Notes: generated from the letters alone by a model not told the origin. A stretch of DNA of 64,000 nucleotides from JABDIY01 sp041576015 (GCA_041576015.1 JBFGLT010000001.1:1-64000); one strand, 5' to 3'. Shown: positions 50,605-59,780, counted from the first letter of the stretch. Made by a program: numbers and translations.

Positions 50605-51752
50605 GAGTGTTGCAGATGACGGAGCACCATCTGCGCCACCTTGCCGGCGGCGGCGGCGTGATCGACCGCCGGCACGGCCGAGCGCATCCGAGCTCTCGTG
50701 CCGGGGTCGAGCAGCGATTCGACGGTGGTGGCCAGAGCCGCGCCCGACAGTGATGCATCGTCCATCACGACCGCCAGTCCCTGCGCGACGAGCTCCTCGG
50801 CGTTGGTCCGCTGGTGGTCCCGTGGGGCTCCGGGCAGGGGCACGATGATCGCCGGCAGACCGGCGACGCTCAGTTCGGCCACGGTGCTTGCTCCCCCGCG
50901 GGTGACGGCGAGATCGGCGGCCAGCAACAGCGTAAGCATGTCGTCTTCATACGGGACGGTGCGATAGACGAGCGACCCGTCGACATCGAGGGGAGCCAGC
51001 GCGGCGGCGTTGCGCCGGCCGACCACGTGATGGAGCACGAGGTCCTCGCGATCGATCCACAGGCGGGCCAGTTCCCGCACGGCCCGGTTGATCCGGTCGG
51101 CACCCAGCGATCCGGCCCACACCGCCACCAGGAGCTGGCCGTCCCTCACCCCGAGCTCGGCGCGTGCGCGCCGCCGTTGAGTTCCGCTTCGATCGGTGAG
51201 ACCCTCGGCGACCACCCGGCGGATCGGATTCCCCGTGAGGACGCCGCCACGAGGCAGATCGGTAGACGGGAAGGGCAGGGCTCGGTCGGCGGCGAAGCGC
51301 GCGACGAAGCGATTCACGGCGCTCGCTCGAGAGTTCTGCTCGGTCACGACCACTGGAACCCCCAGGAGCCGCGCTCCCACAGCCGGCGCGAACGCCGCGA
51401 ACCCACCGAGGCAGACGACCACTTCGGGATTCCGGCGCCGGAGGAGGGGGATCGCCGCACCCATCCCGCCGGCGAGCTCGATGACGCTCTTCACCGCAGC
51501 GAGCCCGACGCGGCGCGGAACGCCGCGTCCGGGCAGGACGTCGAGATCGAATCCGGCCGCCGGGACCAGGGTCGCCTCGTTGCCGCGGCGGGAGCCCACG
51601 AAGCCAATGTCGCTGCGGTCGATGCCGGCCTCGACCAGCGCTTCGGCGATGGCGATCCCCGGATTGGTGTGGCCGGCGGTCCCTCCGCCGACGATCAGGA
51701 CACGACGACGGATCGCGCGCCGGTCGTCTCGCCCGCCGTCAGCGCCGGCCAC
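50601..51752 (-). CDS. murG: UDP-N-acetylglucosamine--lipid I transferase
   Basis: MurG converts lipid I to lipid II on the inner membrane face. The 383-residue GT28 protein has VLIVGGGTAGHTNPGIAIAEAL at the first glycine loop, VVCLGGFAAFAPAVGARLLGVPVVVTEQN, and the donor-site GGASTVAELSVAGLPAIIVPLPGAPRDHQRTNAEELV. ATG 51752 lies inside the ftsW 3' end (14-bp overlap), and its stop overlaps murC by 4 nt, so the three are tightly coupled. Confidence 0.96.
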   Translation of the reverse strand: MAGADGGRDDRRAIRRRVLIVGGGTAGHTNPGIAIAEALVEAGIDRSDIGFVGSRRGNEATLVPAAGFDLDVLPGRGVPRRVGLAAVKSVIELAGGMGAAIPLLRRRNPEVVVCLGGFAAFAPAVGARLLGVPVVVTEQNSRASAVNRFVARFAADRALPFPSTDLPRGGVLTGNPIRRVVAEGLTDRSGTQRRRARAELGVRDGQLLVAVWAGSLGADRINRAVRELARLWIDREDLVLHHVVGRRNAAALAPLDVDGSLVYRTVPYEDDMLTLLLAADLAVTRGGASTVAELSVAGLPAIIVPLPGAPRDHQRTNAEELVAQGLAVVMDDASLSGAALATTVESLLDPGTRARMRSAVPAVDHAAAAGKVAQMVLRHLQHS

Positions 51753-53259
51753 GGCGGGCGATCCCGACGAGCAGGCCGCTGGCGAAGAGCGTGGTCACCA
51801 GACTGGAGCCGCCGAGCGAGACGAAGGGCAGAGGCTCGCCGGTGATGGGCGCCAACCCCAACGCCATGCCGATGTTCAAGGCCGTCTGGGTCACGATCCA
51901 AATCGTCAGACCAGAGGCCAGGAGCCGCCCGAAGGCATCCGGCGCCCGGAGAGCGGCGAGAAACCCGAGGTAGCCGAAGAGGCCGAACGCCAGCACGAGA
52001 CCGGCGGCGCCGACGACACCGAGCTCCTCGGCGACGACGGCGAAGATGAAGTCGGTCTGCGCCTCGGGCAGGAATCCCCACTTGGCCCGGCTGGCGCCGA
52101 GACCGCGACCGAGCAGGCCACCGGAGGCGATGCCGATCTGACTCTGGATCGTCTGCATGCCGATCCCGTCTGGACTCGACCACGGGTCGAGGAACGCCAG
52201 CACCCGGGCTCGACGGTACGGTGCCGAGTAGGCGAGGACCGTGGTGACAGCCAGCAGGCTGAACGCCCACTTGGCGAGATGGCCGACGTGGACCTTGCCG
52301 ACGTACAGCATGAGGATGGCCACCGTTCCCATGATGACGGGCGTACCGAGCTTTGGCTGAGCGAGCAGGAGCGCCGAGAACGCACCGACGATGACCAGGA
52401 CGGGGCGGATCGTGCGTTCGGGTCGGTGGGCGTGGTTTTCCCGACGGGCGAGCAGGGTCGCCGTGACCAGGATCACCGAGAGTTTGGCGAACTCGGCCGG
52501 TTGGATCACCACCGGTCCGAACGAGAGCCACCGGCTCGATCCGTTGACGGTCCGGCCGACCCCGGGGACGAGGACGACGAGGAGCAGCGCAGCGCTGAAG
52601 ACAGCCGCCGGCACGGCGATGCGGGCGACGTGGCGGTAGTTCATCCGGCTGCCGGCGAAGAAGGCCAGGCCACCCAACAGGGCGTACCGCAGTTGGCGGG
52701 AGAAGTAGAAGAACGGTGATGCGTCGGCCCGGTGGACGCTGGAGACCGACGATGCCGACAGAACCATGACCAGTCCGAACAGCGTGAGGCCGATCACCAG
52801 GATCGTGATCGACCAGCCGATTCGCTCGCCGACCTCGGTCGCCGGAAGCTTCGGAGTCGAAGCCGGCTTCCACCACGGGCGGGGCGCCTGGCGGCGGCGC
52901 GCCTGGCCCGACCGTGAGCGGCCGGCGACAGCCCGGCCCGACCGTGAGCGGCCGGCGGCCTGGCCCGGCCGGCGCGAATCGCCGGCGGGAGAGCGGCGGC
53001 CGCTGCGGGAGGCACGACCGTTGGTCTTGGCGGCCGGCTTGCTCGGCGCGCGGGTCGGCGAATCCCGTCGGGCCGTCGCGGTCCGCTTCGTGGTCGCCCC
53101 CGTGCGGCGGGGAGGAGCGGGGCGGCGGGTCGCACGCTTCTGACCGGGCGCCTTGCTCGCTGCGACCTTCCGTTTGGGTTTGGAGCCGCTGCGCGATTTC
53201 GACGTTCGCCGGGCCGGCGCCCGGTCAATCCGGGGTTTGCGGGTGAGGGTCTTGCTCAT
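51739..53259 (-). CDS. ftsW: FtsW, SEDS-family lipid II polymerase with long basic N-terminal extension
   Basis: FtsW polymerises lipid II at the septum together with FtsI. The 506-residue protein has an N-terminal extension of about 145 residues rich in Arg, Lys, Ser and Ala, with repeats of RSRSG and RSGRA. The canonical part has ten helices and NGSSRWLSFGPVVIQPAEFAKL, AQTDFIFAVVAEELGVVGA and the C-terminal GEPLPFVSLGGSSLVTTLFASG. ATG 53259 overlaps the mraY stop as ATGA. Such basic tails occur in actinobacterial FtsW, but this one is long. murD, expected before it, is absent. Confidence 0.94.
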   Translation of the reverse strand: MSKTLTRKPRIDRAPARRTSKSRSGSKPKRKVAASKAPGQKRATRRPAPPRRTGATTKRTATARRDSPTRAPSKPAAKTNGRASRSGRRSPAGDSRRPGQAAGRSRSGRAVAGRSRSGQARRRQAPRPWWKPASTPKLPATEVGERIGWSITILVIGLTLFGLVMVLSASSVSSVHRADASPFFYFSRQLRYALLGGLAFFAGSRMNYRHVARIAVPAAVFSAALLLVVLVPGVGRTVNGSSRWLSFGPVVIQPAEFAKLSVILVTATLLARRENHAHRPERTIRPVLVIVGAFSALLLAQPKLGTPVIMGTVAILMLYVGKVHVGHLAKWAFSLLAVTTVLAYSAPYRRARVLAFLDPWSSPDGIGMQTIQSQIGIASGGLLGRGLGASRAKWGFLPEAQTDFIFAVVAEELGVVGAAGLVLAFGLFGYLGFLAALRAPDAFGRLLASGLTIWIVTQTALNIGMALGLAPITGEPLPFVSLGGSSLVTTLFASGLLVGIARRGRR

Positions 53260-54302
53260 GAACCGATCTCCACGGCTTGGACCCAGTCCGCATAGAACAG
53301 GCCGAGAGCGACGGCGGTCAAGCCGCCAGCGATCAACCAGAACCGAATGATGACCTTGGTCTCCCGCCAGCCCGCCAGTTCGAAGTGGTGGTGGATGGGC
53401 GCCATGCGGAAGAGCCGCTTGCCCCCGGTCGACTTGAAGTAGGCGACCTGCAGCACGACCGACAGGGTCTCGGCGACGTAGACACCACCGATCACCGGGA
53501 GCAGCAGGTGGGTGTTGGTGAGCAGGGCCAACGAGGCGAGGCCGGTTCCGATTGCCAGTGACCCGGTGTCCCCCATGAAGATCTCCGCTGGGGCGGCGTT
53601 GAACCACAGGAATCCGGCCAGAGCCCCGACCATGGCGACGGCGACGATCGCCAGATCGAGGGCGTGAGGAACGAGGTACAGATCGGGACGGGTCTCGTTC
53701 TGGCGGAATATCCAGAACCCGATCAGCACGTAGGCGGCGAAGGAGAATATGCCCGAACCGCCGGCCAGGCCGTCGAGGCCGTCGGTCAAGTTCACGGCGT
53801 TGCTGCTGCCGATGATCAGCAGCACCGCCCAGAGAGCCCACCCGACGGTTCCCAGATCGAGCGAGGTGAACCGGGTGAAGGAGAGTTCGGTCCTGGTGGT
53901 GGTGTAGGCCTGGGTGGCGATGGCGAAGCCGGTGGCGACCGAGAGCAACCCGAGCATCTTCGTCCGCTTGTTCAGACCGAGGTTCCGCTCTCGCGAGACC
54001 TTGATCCAGTCGTCCAAGAAGCCGACCGCGCCGGCGCCGACGATGGCACCCATCGCCAGTAGACCCGAGCGGGTGTAGATGCCCCCCTGGATGATGTGAC
54101 TGAAGAAGTAGCCGGCGACAGCACCGACGACGATGGCGATGCCGCCCATCGTCGGCGTCCCCGCCTTGATCTGGTGACCCTGGGGGCCGTCCTCACGAAT
54201 CGGCTGGCCGATGCGATTCCGGGTGAGCAGGTCGATCAGGAATTTGGTGCCGAGGGCACTCAAGGCGAATGCGATCCCGGCGGCTGTGAGAAGGCGAATC
54301 AT
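53256..54302 (-). CDS. mraY: phospho-N-acetylmuramoyl-pentapeptide-transferase
   Basis: MraY transfers phospho-MurNAc-pentapeptide to undecaprenyl phosphate, making lipid I. The 348-residue protein has ten helices, TPTMGGIAIV, FLDDWIKVSRERNLGLNKRTK (DD pair), NLTDGLDGLAGG and the catalytic-site loop FKSTGGKRLFRMAPIHHHFELAGWRE, all diagnostic. ATG 54302 begins 7 nt after the murE stop; the open frame upstream of it is a shadow. In most clusters murF lies between murE and mraY; here it does not. Confidence 0.97.
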   Translation of the reverse strand: MIRLLTAAGIAFALSALGTKFLIDLLTRNRIGQPIREDGPQGHQIKAGTPTMGGIAIVVGAVAGYFFSHIIQGGIYTRSGLLAMGAIVGAGAVGFLDDWIKVSRERNLGLNKRTKMLGLLSVATGFAIATQAYTTTRTELSFTRFTSLDLGTVGWALWAVLLIIGSSNAVNLTDGLDGLAGGSGIFSFAAYVLIGFWIFRQNETRPDLYLVPHALDLAIVAVAMVGALAGFLWFNAAPAEIFMGDTGSLAIGTGLASLALLTNTHLLLPVIGGVYVAETLSVVLQVAYFKSTGGKRLFRMAPIHHHFELAGWRETKVIIRFWLIAGGLTAVALGLFYADWVQAVEIGS

Positions 54303-54309
54303 GGCAGGT

Positions 54310-55707
54310 TCACCATCCTGCTCGCTCGAGCGACTCGACGGCCACCACCCGGTCATCGAAATCCAGGACCCGGCCATCGATGGTCTGGGTGGCCTCGTGA
54401 CCTTTGCCGGCGATCAGCACGACGTCGCCGGGGCCGGCGCCGGCAACGGCCTGGTCGATCGCCACCCGGCGATCCGGCTCGACGGTCACCTCGCTCAGGT
54501 CGGGCACCCCTGCGAGGATGGCGGCGGCGATGGCGGCCGGGTCCTCGCCGCGAGGGTTGTCCGATGTGACGGTGATCCGGTCGGCCCCCTCCGCGGCCAC
54601 CCGGCCCATCAACGGTCGCTTGTCCCGGTCACGGTCGCCGCCACATCCGAACACCACATGGACCGCCCCGGTAGCCGCTCGCCGGCACGCCTCCAGGGCG
54701 ACGCTGAGACCCGCCGGAGAGTGGGCGAAGTCGACCACGACACGGAAGGGCTGCCCAAGGTTGATCCACTCCATCCGGCCGGGTACTGGGTCGATGGCTC
54801 CGATGGCGTCGGCGATGTCGTCGGGTTCGATGTCGAGCGACTCGAGCACGACCGCCGCACAGAGCGCATTGACGACGTTGTGCCGGCCGGCGAGTTGCAG
54901 TGTGACCGGCCGGCCCCGCCACGCGAACGACGAGGTGGCCGCCGCCAGGCTCAGTTCGGCCGCATCGTCGATCCCGTAGGTGAGCGCATCGGGCCGGCGG
55001 TCGATCAATGTGCGGCCGGCCGAATCCTCCCGATTGATGACGGCCATCCGGCTCCGCTCCGGTTCGAACAGCGTCGCCTTTGCCTCGAAGTAGTCGGCCA
55101 TCGTCCCGTGGAAGTCCAGATGGTCCTGGGAGAGGTTCGTGAACGCGGCGACGTCGAACCGAAGCCCCTCGACTCGGTGGAGGGCGAGCGCGTGGCTCGA
55201 CACCTCCAGAGCGAGGTAGCGGACCGCTCGTCGACGGAGGTCGGCGAGTCCAGCGAACAGGTCGGTTGCATCGGGGGTGGTGAGCGAACCCGTGAGGGTT
55301 CCGGACACCTCCACCGCTCGATCGAGGCGTCCGAGCATGGCGCCCAGCATCTGGGTCACGGTCGTCTTGCCGTTCGTACCGGTCACCCCGATGAGGGTGA
55401 TGTGGCGTTCGGGGTGACCGAGCACCGTCGCAGCCGCCGGTCCTGCCATCCGCCGCGTGTCGGTGACCAGGACCTGTGGCACGTCGATGTCCAGCCGCCG
55501 CTCGACGAGGAGCGCAGCGGCTCCAGCCGCCACGGCCCGATCGGCGAAGTCGTGCCCGTCGGCCGACTGCCCGGGGACGCACACGAACAGGAACCCGGAC
55601 TGGACGAGGCGGGAGTCGTGGGTGATGCCGGCGACCTCGACCGACTCACCCACCAGCTCGCCGTCGACGTCGGCGGCGACGCGGCGCAGTTCCACACCGG
55701 CGGCCAT
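54310..55707 (-). CDS. murE: UDP-MurNAc-tripeptide synthetase (meso-diaminopimelate-adding type)
   Basis: MurE adds the third stem residue to UDP-MurNAc-dipeptide. The 465-residue protein has GTNGKTTVTQ (ATP P loop), EVSSHALALHRVEGLRFD, FTNLSQDHLDFHGTM, and FEAKATLF with the carbamylated Lys. The substrate motif DNPRGEDP indicates meso-diaminopimelate rather than lysine. It starts 3 nt after the ftsI stop. The neighbouring murF and murD are missing from the cluster. Confidence 0.95.
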   Translation of the reverse strand: MAAGVELRRVAADVDGELVGESVEVAGITHDSRLVQSGFLFVCVPGQSADGHDFADRAVAAGAAALLVERRLDIDVPQVLVTDTRRMAGPAAATVLGHPERHITLIGVTGTNGKTTVTQMLGAMLGRLDRAVEVSGTLTGSLTTPDATDLFAGLADLRRRAVRYLALEVSSHALALHRVEGLRFDVAAFTNLSQDHLDFHGTMADYFEAKATLFEPERSRMAVINREDSAGRTLIDRRPDALTYGIDDAAELSLAAATSSFAWRGRPVTLQLAGRHNVVNALCAAVVLESLDIEPDDIADAIGAIDPVPGRMEWINLGQPFRVVVDFAHSPAGLSVALEACRRAATGAVHVVFGCGGDRDRDKRPLMGRVAAEGADRITVTSDNPRGEDPAAIAAAILAGVPDLSEVTVEPDRRVAIDQAVAGAGPGDVVLIAGKGHEATQTIDGRVLDFDDRVVAVESLERAGW

Positions 55708-55710
55708 TCC

Positions 55711-57723
55711 TCACCCACCTTCGGCCGGATCGGCGGCGACGTCGAGGTCGACGACGCTCGGCGAGTCGCTGGGTTCGACGGCCACCGGGTGTTCCGCTGG
55801 GGTCGTCGCAGTCACCTCTTCGTCACCGGCGGCCGGGCCGGGTTCCCCTGCGGGCGGGTCGGACTGCGGCGATTCAGCGGGTTCGCCCCCGGCCCGCCGG
55901 GCGTCCTCGGCGATGGCGGGTGTACCGCGCACGAGCGTTCGCGCCTGGCGCCACGCCGGCGTTGCCTCCGCCTGCCCCGGTGCGATCTTGAGCACCCGCA
56001 GGGCGTACTGCGCGATCTGCGCAAAGGTGGGCGCTGCCGCAGTCGTGGCGCTCGTCGCCGTCCGGGGTTCGTCGATCATCAACACGACCGAGAGTTCGGG
56101 ATCGGCGGCCGGAACCAGTCCGCCGAACGTGGTCACGTATCGACGGTCGTTGTCGCTTCCGTAGGAGAGGCGTCCGCTGCCGTTGTCGAACACCTTCCAG
56201 GCCGTACCGGTCTTCCCGGCCACCTCGTAGCCCTCGATGGCGGCCTTGAACCCGGTGCCCTCCTCGCCGGTGACCGCGGTCATCATCTTCAGCATCTCGG
56301 CGGCTGCGTCGGGATCGATCACGGGCCGCTCGATGGGATCGGAAATCAGATGGTCCTCGCCGTCGGCATCCTCGACATTGGCAACGATGACGGGCTGGAC
56401 GTAGCGGCCGTCGTTCCCGATGGCGTTGAAGGCGGCCGCCAGCTGTAGGAGGTGGACCGTCATCCCCTGTCCGATCACGATCGATCCGGCGTCGCTCCCC
56501 TGCCACTCCGAAGGGTGCCGCAGCACCCCGGCCACCTCGCCGGCGAAGTCGAGCCCGGTCAGCTCGCCGAACCCGAAAGCCGAGGCGTATTCGTAGTACC
56601 GCTGGGGGCCCAGCTGCTGGGACAGACCGATCGTGGCCACGTTGCTCGACCGGGCCAGCGCATCGCCCAGGGTCATCTCCAGCTCCTCGTGGCGGGGGTG
56701 ATCGAAGAACGGCTTGTCGGCCACCTCGATCGACCCGGGTACGGTGATCAGGTCACCGGCCTCGTAGCCGAGGTGGTCGGCGGCGGCGGCGAAGGCGACG
56801 ATCTTCATCACGGAACCGGGCTCGAAGGTGTCGATCACCGCCTTGTTGTACGACGCCACCCCACAGGTGGTTTCGTCGATGCGGTCGACGCTCGCCATGC
56901 TGTAGATCTCGCCGGTCTTGGGATCGCTCACGATGGCCGCCGCCCCCATGGCGCCTAGTTTCTCGCACGTGTCGATCAGGATGGCTTCGGTGCCGAATTG
57001 GATCCGGTGGTCGAGCGTCAGCGTGATGTCGTACCCTCGCTCGGCAGGCTCGACGATCCGCTCGCCGACGCTGATCGACCCGAAGATGCCCCGCTCGTAC
57101 CGCTCGAATCCCGACGTGCCGGCCAGCAGTTCCTCGAATTGCTGCTCGACGCCCGAGCGCCCGACCTCGTCGGGATCGACCCGGCCGATCACCGGTCTGG
57201 CCAGGTCGCCGGCGGGGTAAAGCCGATCCTCCTCAGGCCGGATCACGATGCCGTCGAACGCCTCGGTCGTGTCGGCGTCGGCGACCATTGTCCGGATGGC
57301 GGCCAGCGCTTCCTGATCGCTCGTGGCCGCCACGACGTTGTACCGGTCCTCGTCGTTGGCGGGCAGAAGCCGGTCGTGGATGATGTTGGCCTCGATGCCC
57401 AACTCCGGGGCCAGGAGCGTCGCCGTCCAGGCGGGGTCGGCAACCAGTTGAGGGTCGGCGATGAGCAGCTGGGTCGGGGTGCTGGCGGCCAGGACGTACC
57501 CCTCCCGGTCGAGCACCTGACCGCGAAAACCAGCCAGCTTGCGGGTGGCGGTGCTCTGATCGAACGCCAGATCGCGGTATCGGTGGGGACGAACGGCCTG
57601 CAGGTCGACCAATGCCGCCATGAACACGACCATGACGACGAAGAAGCAGGCGAGAACGGCGAACACTTGCGGATGCTCGGCGAAGAGTGTCCGGGTCGAC
57701 CGGCGGGGTCGGCGGCGGGTCAT
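55711..57723 (-). CDS. ftsI: peptidoglycan D,D-transpeptidase FtsI (PBP class B)
   Basis: FtsI cross-links septal peptidoglycan as partner of FtsW. The 670-residue protein has one N-terminal membrane helix (about 20-40), a pedestal domain, and a transpeptidase domain with nucleophile motif S304-V-M-K307, S-S-N361 and K504-T-G-T507. A C-terminal tail of about 70 residues is Pro/Ala/Glu-rich and not conserved. ATG 57723 overlaps the ftsL stop (ATGA). Confidence 0.96.
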   Translation of the reverse strand: MTRRRPRRSTRTLFAEHPQVFAVLACFFVVMVVFMAALVDLQAVRPHRYRDLAFDQSTATRKLAGFRGQVLDREGYVLAASTPTQLLIADPQLVADPAWTATLLAPELGIEANIIHDRLLPANDEDRYNVVAATSDQEALAAIRTMVADADTTEAFDGIVIRPEEDRLYPAGDLARPVIGRVDPDEVGRSGVEQQFEELLAGTSGFERYERGIFGSISVGERIVEPAERGYDITLTLDHRIQFGTEAILIDTCEKLGAMGAAAIVSDPKTGEIYSMASVDRIDETTCGVASYNKAVIDTFEPGSVMKIVAFAAAADHLGYEAGDLITVPGSIEVADKPFFDHPRHEELEMTLGDALARSSNVATIGLSQQLGPQRYYEYASAFGFGELTGLDFAGEVAGVLRHPSEWQGSDAGSIVIGQGMTVHLLQLAAAFNAIGNDGRYVQPVIVANVEDADGEDHLISDPIERPVIDPDAAAEMLKMMTAVTGEEGTGFKAAIEGYEVAGKTGTAWKVFDNGSGRLSYGSDNDRRYVTTFGGLVPAADPELSVVLMIDEPRTATSATTAAAPTFAQIAQYALRVLKIAPGQAEATPAWRQARTLVRGTPAIAEDARRAGGEPAESPQSDPPAGEPGPAAGDEEVTATTPAEHPVAVEPSDSPSVVDLDVAADPAEGG

Positions 57724-58097
57724 CGCCCCACCGGTCGGGCAGCGACCAGGTAGACCGGACGGACCGCGCGCACCATGCCGAGCGCTCGCGCCCTCCGGAC
57801 GATCTCCTCGGGCGAGGAGGCGACCACGACATCGCGCTCGAGCAGGGCGATGTCATTCTCGAGCTGCCCAATCTCGGCTTCCAGCGCGTCGAGCTCGCTC
57901 TGGGTCTGCACCAGCTGCGCTTGCACGAGGGCGACGCCGAAGAACACGCCGACCAGGAGGGTCAGAGCGATGAAGAGCAGCCGCCGGCGCCGGGCGCGGC
58001 TGCGGAGCGCGACGAAGTCGATCAGGAACAGCGACGGGGCCGAGGCGGCGCGACCGCGCCCCGCCGGCCGGCGGCGGGCCGGTGACGTCGTACTCAT
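57720..58097 (-). CDS. ftsL: cell division protein FtsL
   Basis: FtsL is a short bitopic divisome protein. The 125-residue product has a basic cytoplasmic N-terminus, one membrane helix (about 40-60) and a coiled coil VQTQSELDALEAEIGQLENDIALLERD. Family sequence is poorly conserved, so the call rests on size, topology and position between rsmH and ftsI. Start and stop overlap the neighbours by 4 nt each. Confidence 0.85.
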   Translation of the reverse strand: MSTTSPARRRPAGRGRAASAPSLFLIDFVALRSRARRRRLLFIALTLLVGVFFGVALVQAQLVQTQSELDALEAEIGQLENDIALLERDVVVASSPEEIVRRARALGMVRAVRPVYLVAARPVGR

Positions 58098-59029
58098 GCC
58101 GCCTCCGGGCGATGCTGGATCGCCCGCAATCGGGCGCTTCGCGACCGCCGGTTGGCCTCCTGCTCGGCAGCGGTCGGCCGTCGGACCGCCGGGCGTAGGA
58201 TCTCGAACGGCGGCGGGACAGCCGGGACGGGAAGGCCGGGCGGGGTCGCGGAGGTCGTGTAGTGCCGGAAGACGCCCTTGACGATCCGGTCTTCACCCGA
58301 GTGATAGGTGATCACAGCGCCCCTCCCACCCGGAACCAGCAGGTCGAGCGCGGCGCGCAATGACGGCTCGAGAACCTCGAGCTCGTCGTTGACGGCGATG
58401 CGGATCGCTTGAAAGGTTCGCTTGGCGGGGTGACCGCCGCGGCGGCGGGCGGCGGCAGGGATGGCGGCCGCCGCGACCTCGGCCAGCTGGAGGGTCCGGT
58501 GGATCGGGCGGGCTGCCACGATCGCCCGAGCGATCCGTTCGGCGTAGCGTTCGTCGCCACCCCGCCGGAGAGCCCGGGTCAACTGTGCCGCCGACCACGT
58601 GTTGACGACCTCGTCGGCGGTGAGCGCACTGGCCGGGTCCATTCGCATGTCGAGAGGGCCATCCCGCTGGAAGCTGAAGCCCCGCTGGGCTTGATCGAGT
58701 TGAGGCGAACTGACCCCCAGGTCGAACAGGAAGCCCGACAGGCGACCGACGCCTATCGAGCTCAACAGGTGGCCGAGCGCGTCGAACCGGCCGGCCAGGA
58801 TCCGAACGCGACCGGCAAATCTGGCCAGGCGGTCCGCAGCAGCAGCCCGAGCTGCCGGATCCCGATCGATGCCGACGACATCGAGGTGAGGCGCCGCATC
58901 GAGAAGCAACTCTGCGTGTCCGCCGCCGCCCAGGGTCGCATCCAGCACCACACCGGGCGGCACCTGACCGAGGACCTCCACGACTTCTCCCGCCAGAACC
59001 GGCGCATGCACGAACCGCGAAGGCGTCAT
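58094..59029 (-). CDS. rsmH: 16S rRNA (cytosine1402-N4)-methyltransferase
   Basis: RsmH (MraW) N4-methylates C1402 in the decoding centre. The 311-residue protein has HAPVLAGEVVEVL, the SAM-binding LDATLGGGGHAELLL, VGIDRDPAA, FDLGVSSPQLDQAQRGFSFQRDGPLDMRMDP and TFQAIRIAVNDEL. ATG 59029 follows a 235-bp gap holding a structured leader. ftsL overlaps its stop by 4 nt. Confidence 0.97.
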   Translation of the reverse strand: MTPSRFVHAPVLAGEVVEVLGQVPPGVVLDATLGGGGHAELLLDAAPHLDVVGIDRDPAARAAAADRLARFAGRVRILAGRFDALGHLLSSIGVGRLSGFLFDLGVSSPQLDQAQRGFSFQRDGPLDMRMDPASALTADEVVNTWSAAQLTRALRRGGDERYAERIARAIVAARPIHRTLQLAEVAAAAIPAAARRRGGHPAKRTFQAIRIAVNDELEVLEPSLRAALDLLVPGGRGAVITYHSGEDRIVKGVFRHYTTSATPPGLPVPAVPPPFEILRPAVRRPTAAEQEANRRSRSARLRAIQHRPEAA

Positions 59030-59065
59030 GAAAACGTGCCGGTGTCACCCAAGCTCCGGTTCGGC

Positions 59066-59186
59066 CATCGGTTGCCCCTCGGATGACGGACGTACGTCAG
59101 GATGTCTCCCTGAGCGCACTTGAGGGGTAACGGGCGGAGTTGTGGGGCAGAAGTACCCTTCCCCGACATCCGAGAAGCAACCGATG
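59066..59186 (-). ncRNA. structured 5' leader of rsmH (candidate mraW RNA motif)
   Basis: In the mraZ-rsmH gap, arm 59186-59167 and arm 59085-59066 pair on the leftward RNA as one continuous 20-bp helix with two central G-U pairs. Read as plus-strand RNA the same bases would be C-A mismatches, so the structure belongs to the rsmH-strand transcript. The 81-nt enclosed region holds further hairpins, including the palindrome GACGTACGTC at 59089-59098, the GGGGAAG/CUUCUGCCCC pair near 59163-59143 and CAGG...CCUG. A conserved mraW RNA motif is known upstream of mraW in actinobacteria; identity with it is inferred from position only. Confidence 0.6.
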
Positions 59187-59264
59187 AACGAACGCCTTCC
59201 TAGGCTCTACCGAACTCCTTTCCTGATCGTTGCCGCCTGAGGGTCGAGAGGTGGGTCGGCATGC

Positions 59265-59690
59265 CTAGAGGCCCATCCGCTCCAGTGCGGCGCTCACGTT
59301 GGCATTGGCCTGATCGGTCCCGTGCATCTGGTGGAACAGGTCGCGCGGCCAGATCTCGATGCGGTTCAGGGCGCCGGACAGCACGACCGGCTGGCCGAGT
59401 CGAAAGCCCTCGAGCAGGATTCGGTTGATCGTGATGCGCCCGGCCGAGTCGATCCTGGCCCGCTGGGTCTCGCCGGTCAGCTTGCGGAACGTCACACCGT
59501 CGATCACGCCCTCCTGACGGTGGTTGACCCAGTCGGCGGAGACGTCCAGGTAGCCGGCCTCGGACCAGACACCGAGCCGCTCGCCCATGCGGACGACGTA
59601 CCCCAGCGAGCCGAGCTGCTCCCGGAAGTCCGGTGGGAGTACGACGCGACCTTTGTCGTCCAGCGTGTGCTCGTACTGGCCAACGAACAA
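59265..59690 (-). CDS. mraZ: transcriptional regulator and division-cluster repressor MraZ
   Basis: MraZ binds repeats in front of its own operon and controls the division cluster. The 141-residue protein has two SpoVT/AbrB-like halves: VGQYEHTLDDKGRVVLPPDFREQLG and DSAGRITINRILLEGFRLG, each with the DxKGR or DSAGR turn. The start is TTG 59690 with AGGT 6 nt before it, giving MFVGQYEHTLD; upstream codons in this frame lie in the operator region. An overlapping open frame from 59823 is a shadow. Confidence 0.94.
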   Translation of the reverse strand: MFVGQYEHTLDDKGRVVLPPDFREQLGSLGYVVRMGERLGVWSEAGYLDVSADWVNHRQEGVIDGVTFRKLTGETQRARIDSAGRITINRILLEGFRLGQPVVLSGALNRIEIWPRDLFHQMHGTDQANANVSAALERMGL

Positions 59691-59780
59691 CGTGCACCTC
59701 GCCTCCCCCGAGTCCTCTCGATGTGGTTCCGACTGCCACGCCAGACCCCGCATCTGCGGTGTGGCGCCGTGGGACTCTCC

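Noticed and set aside
51739..53841. 700-residue frame for FtsW
   Set aside because: The extra N-terminal part is mraY read in another frame; ATG 53259 overlaps the mraY stop as ATGA.
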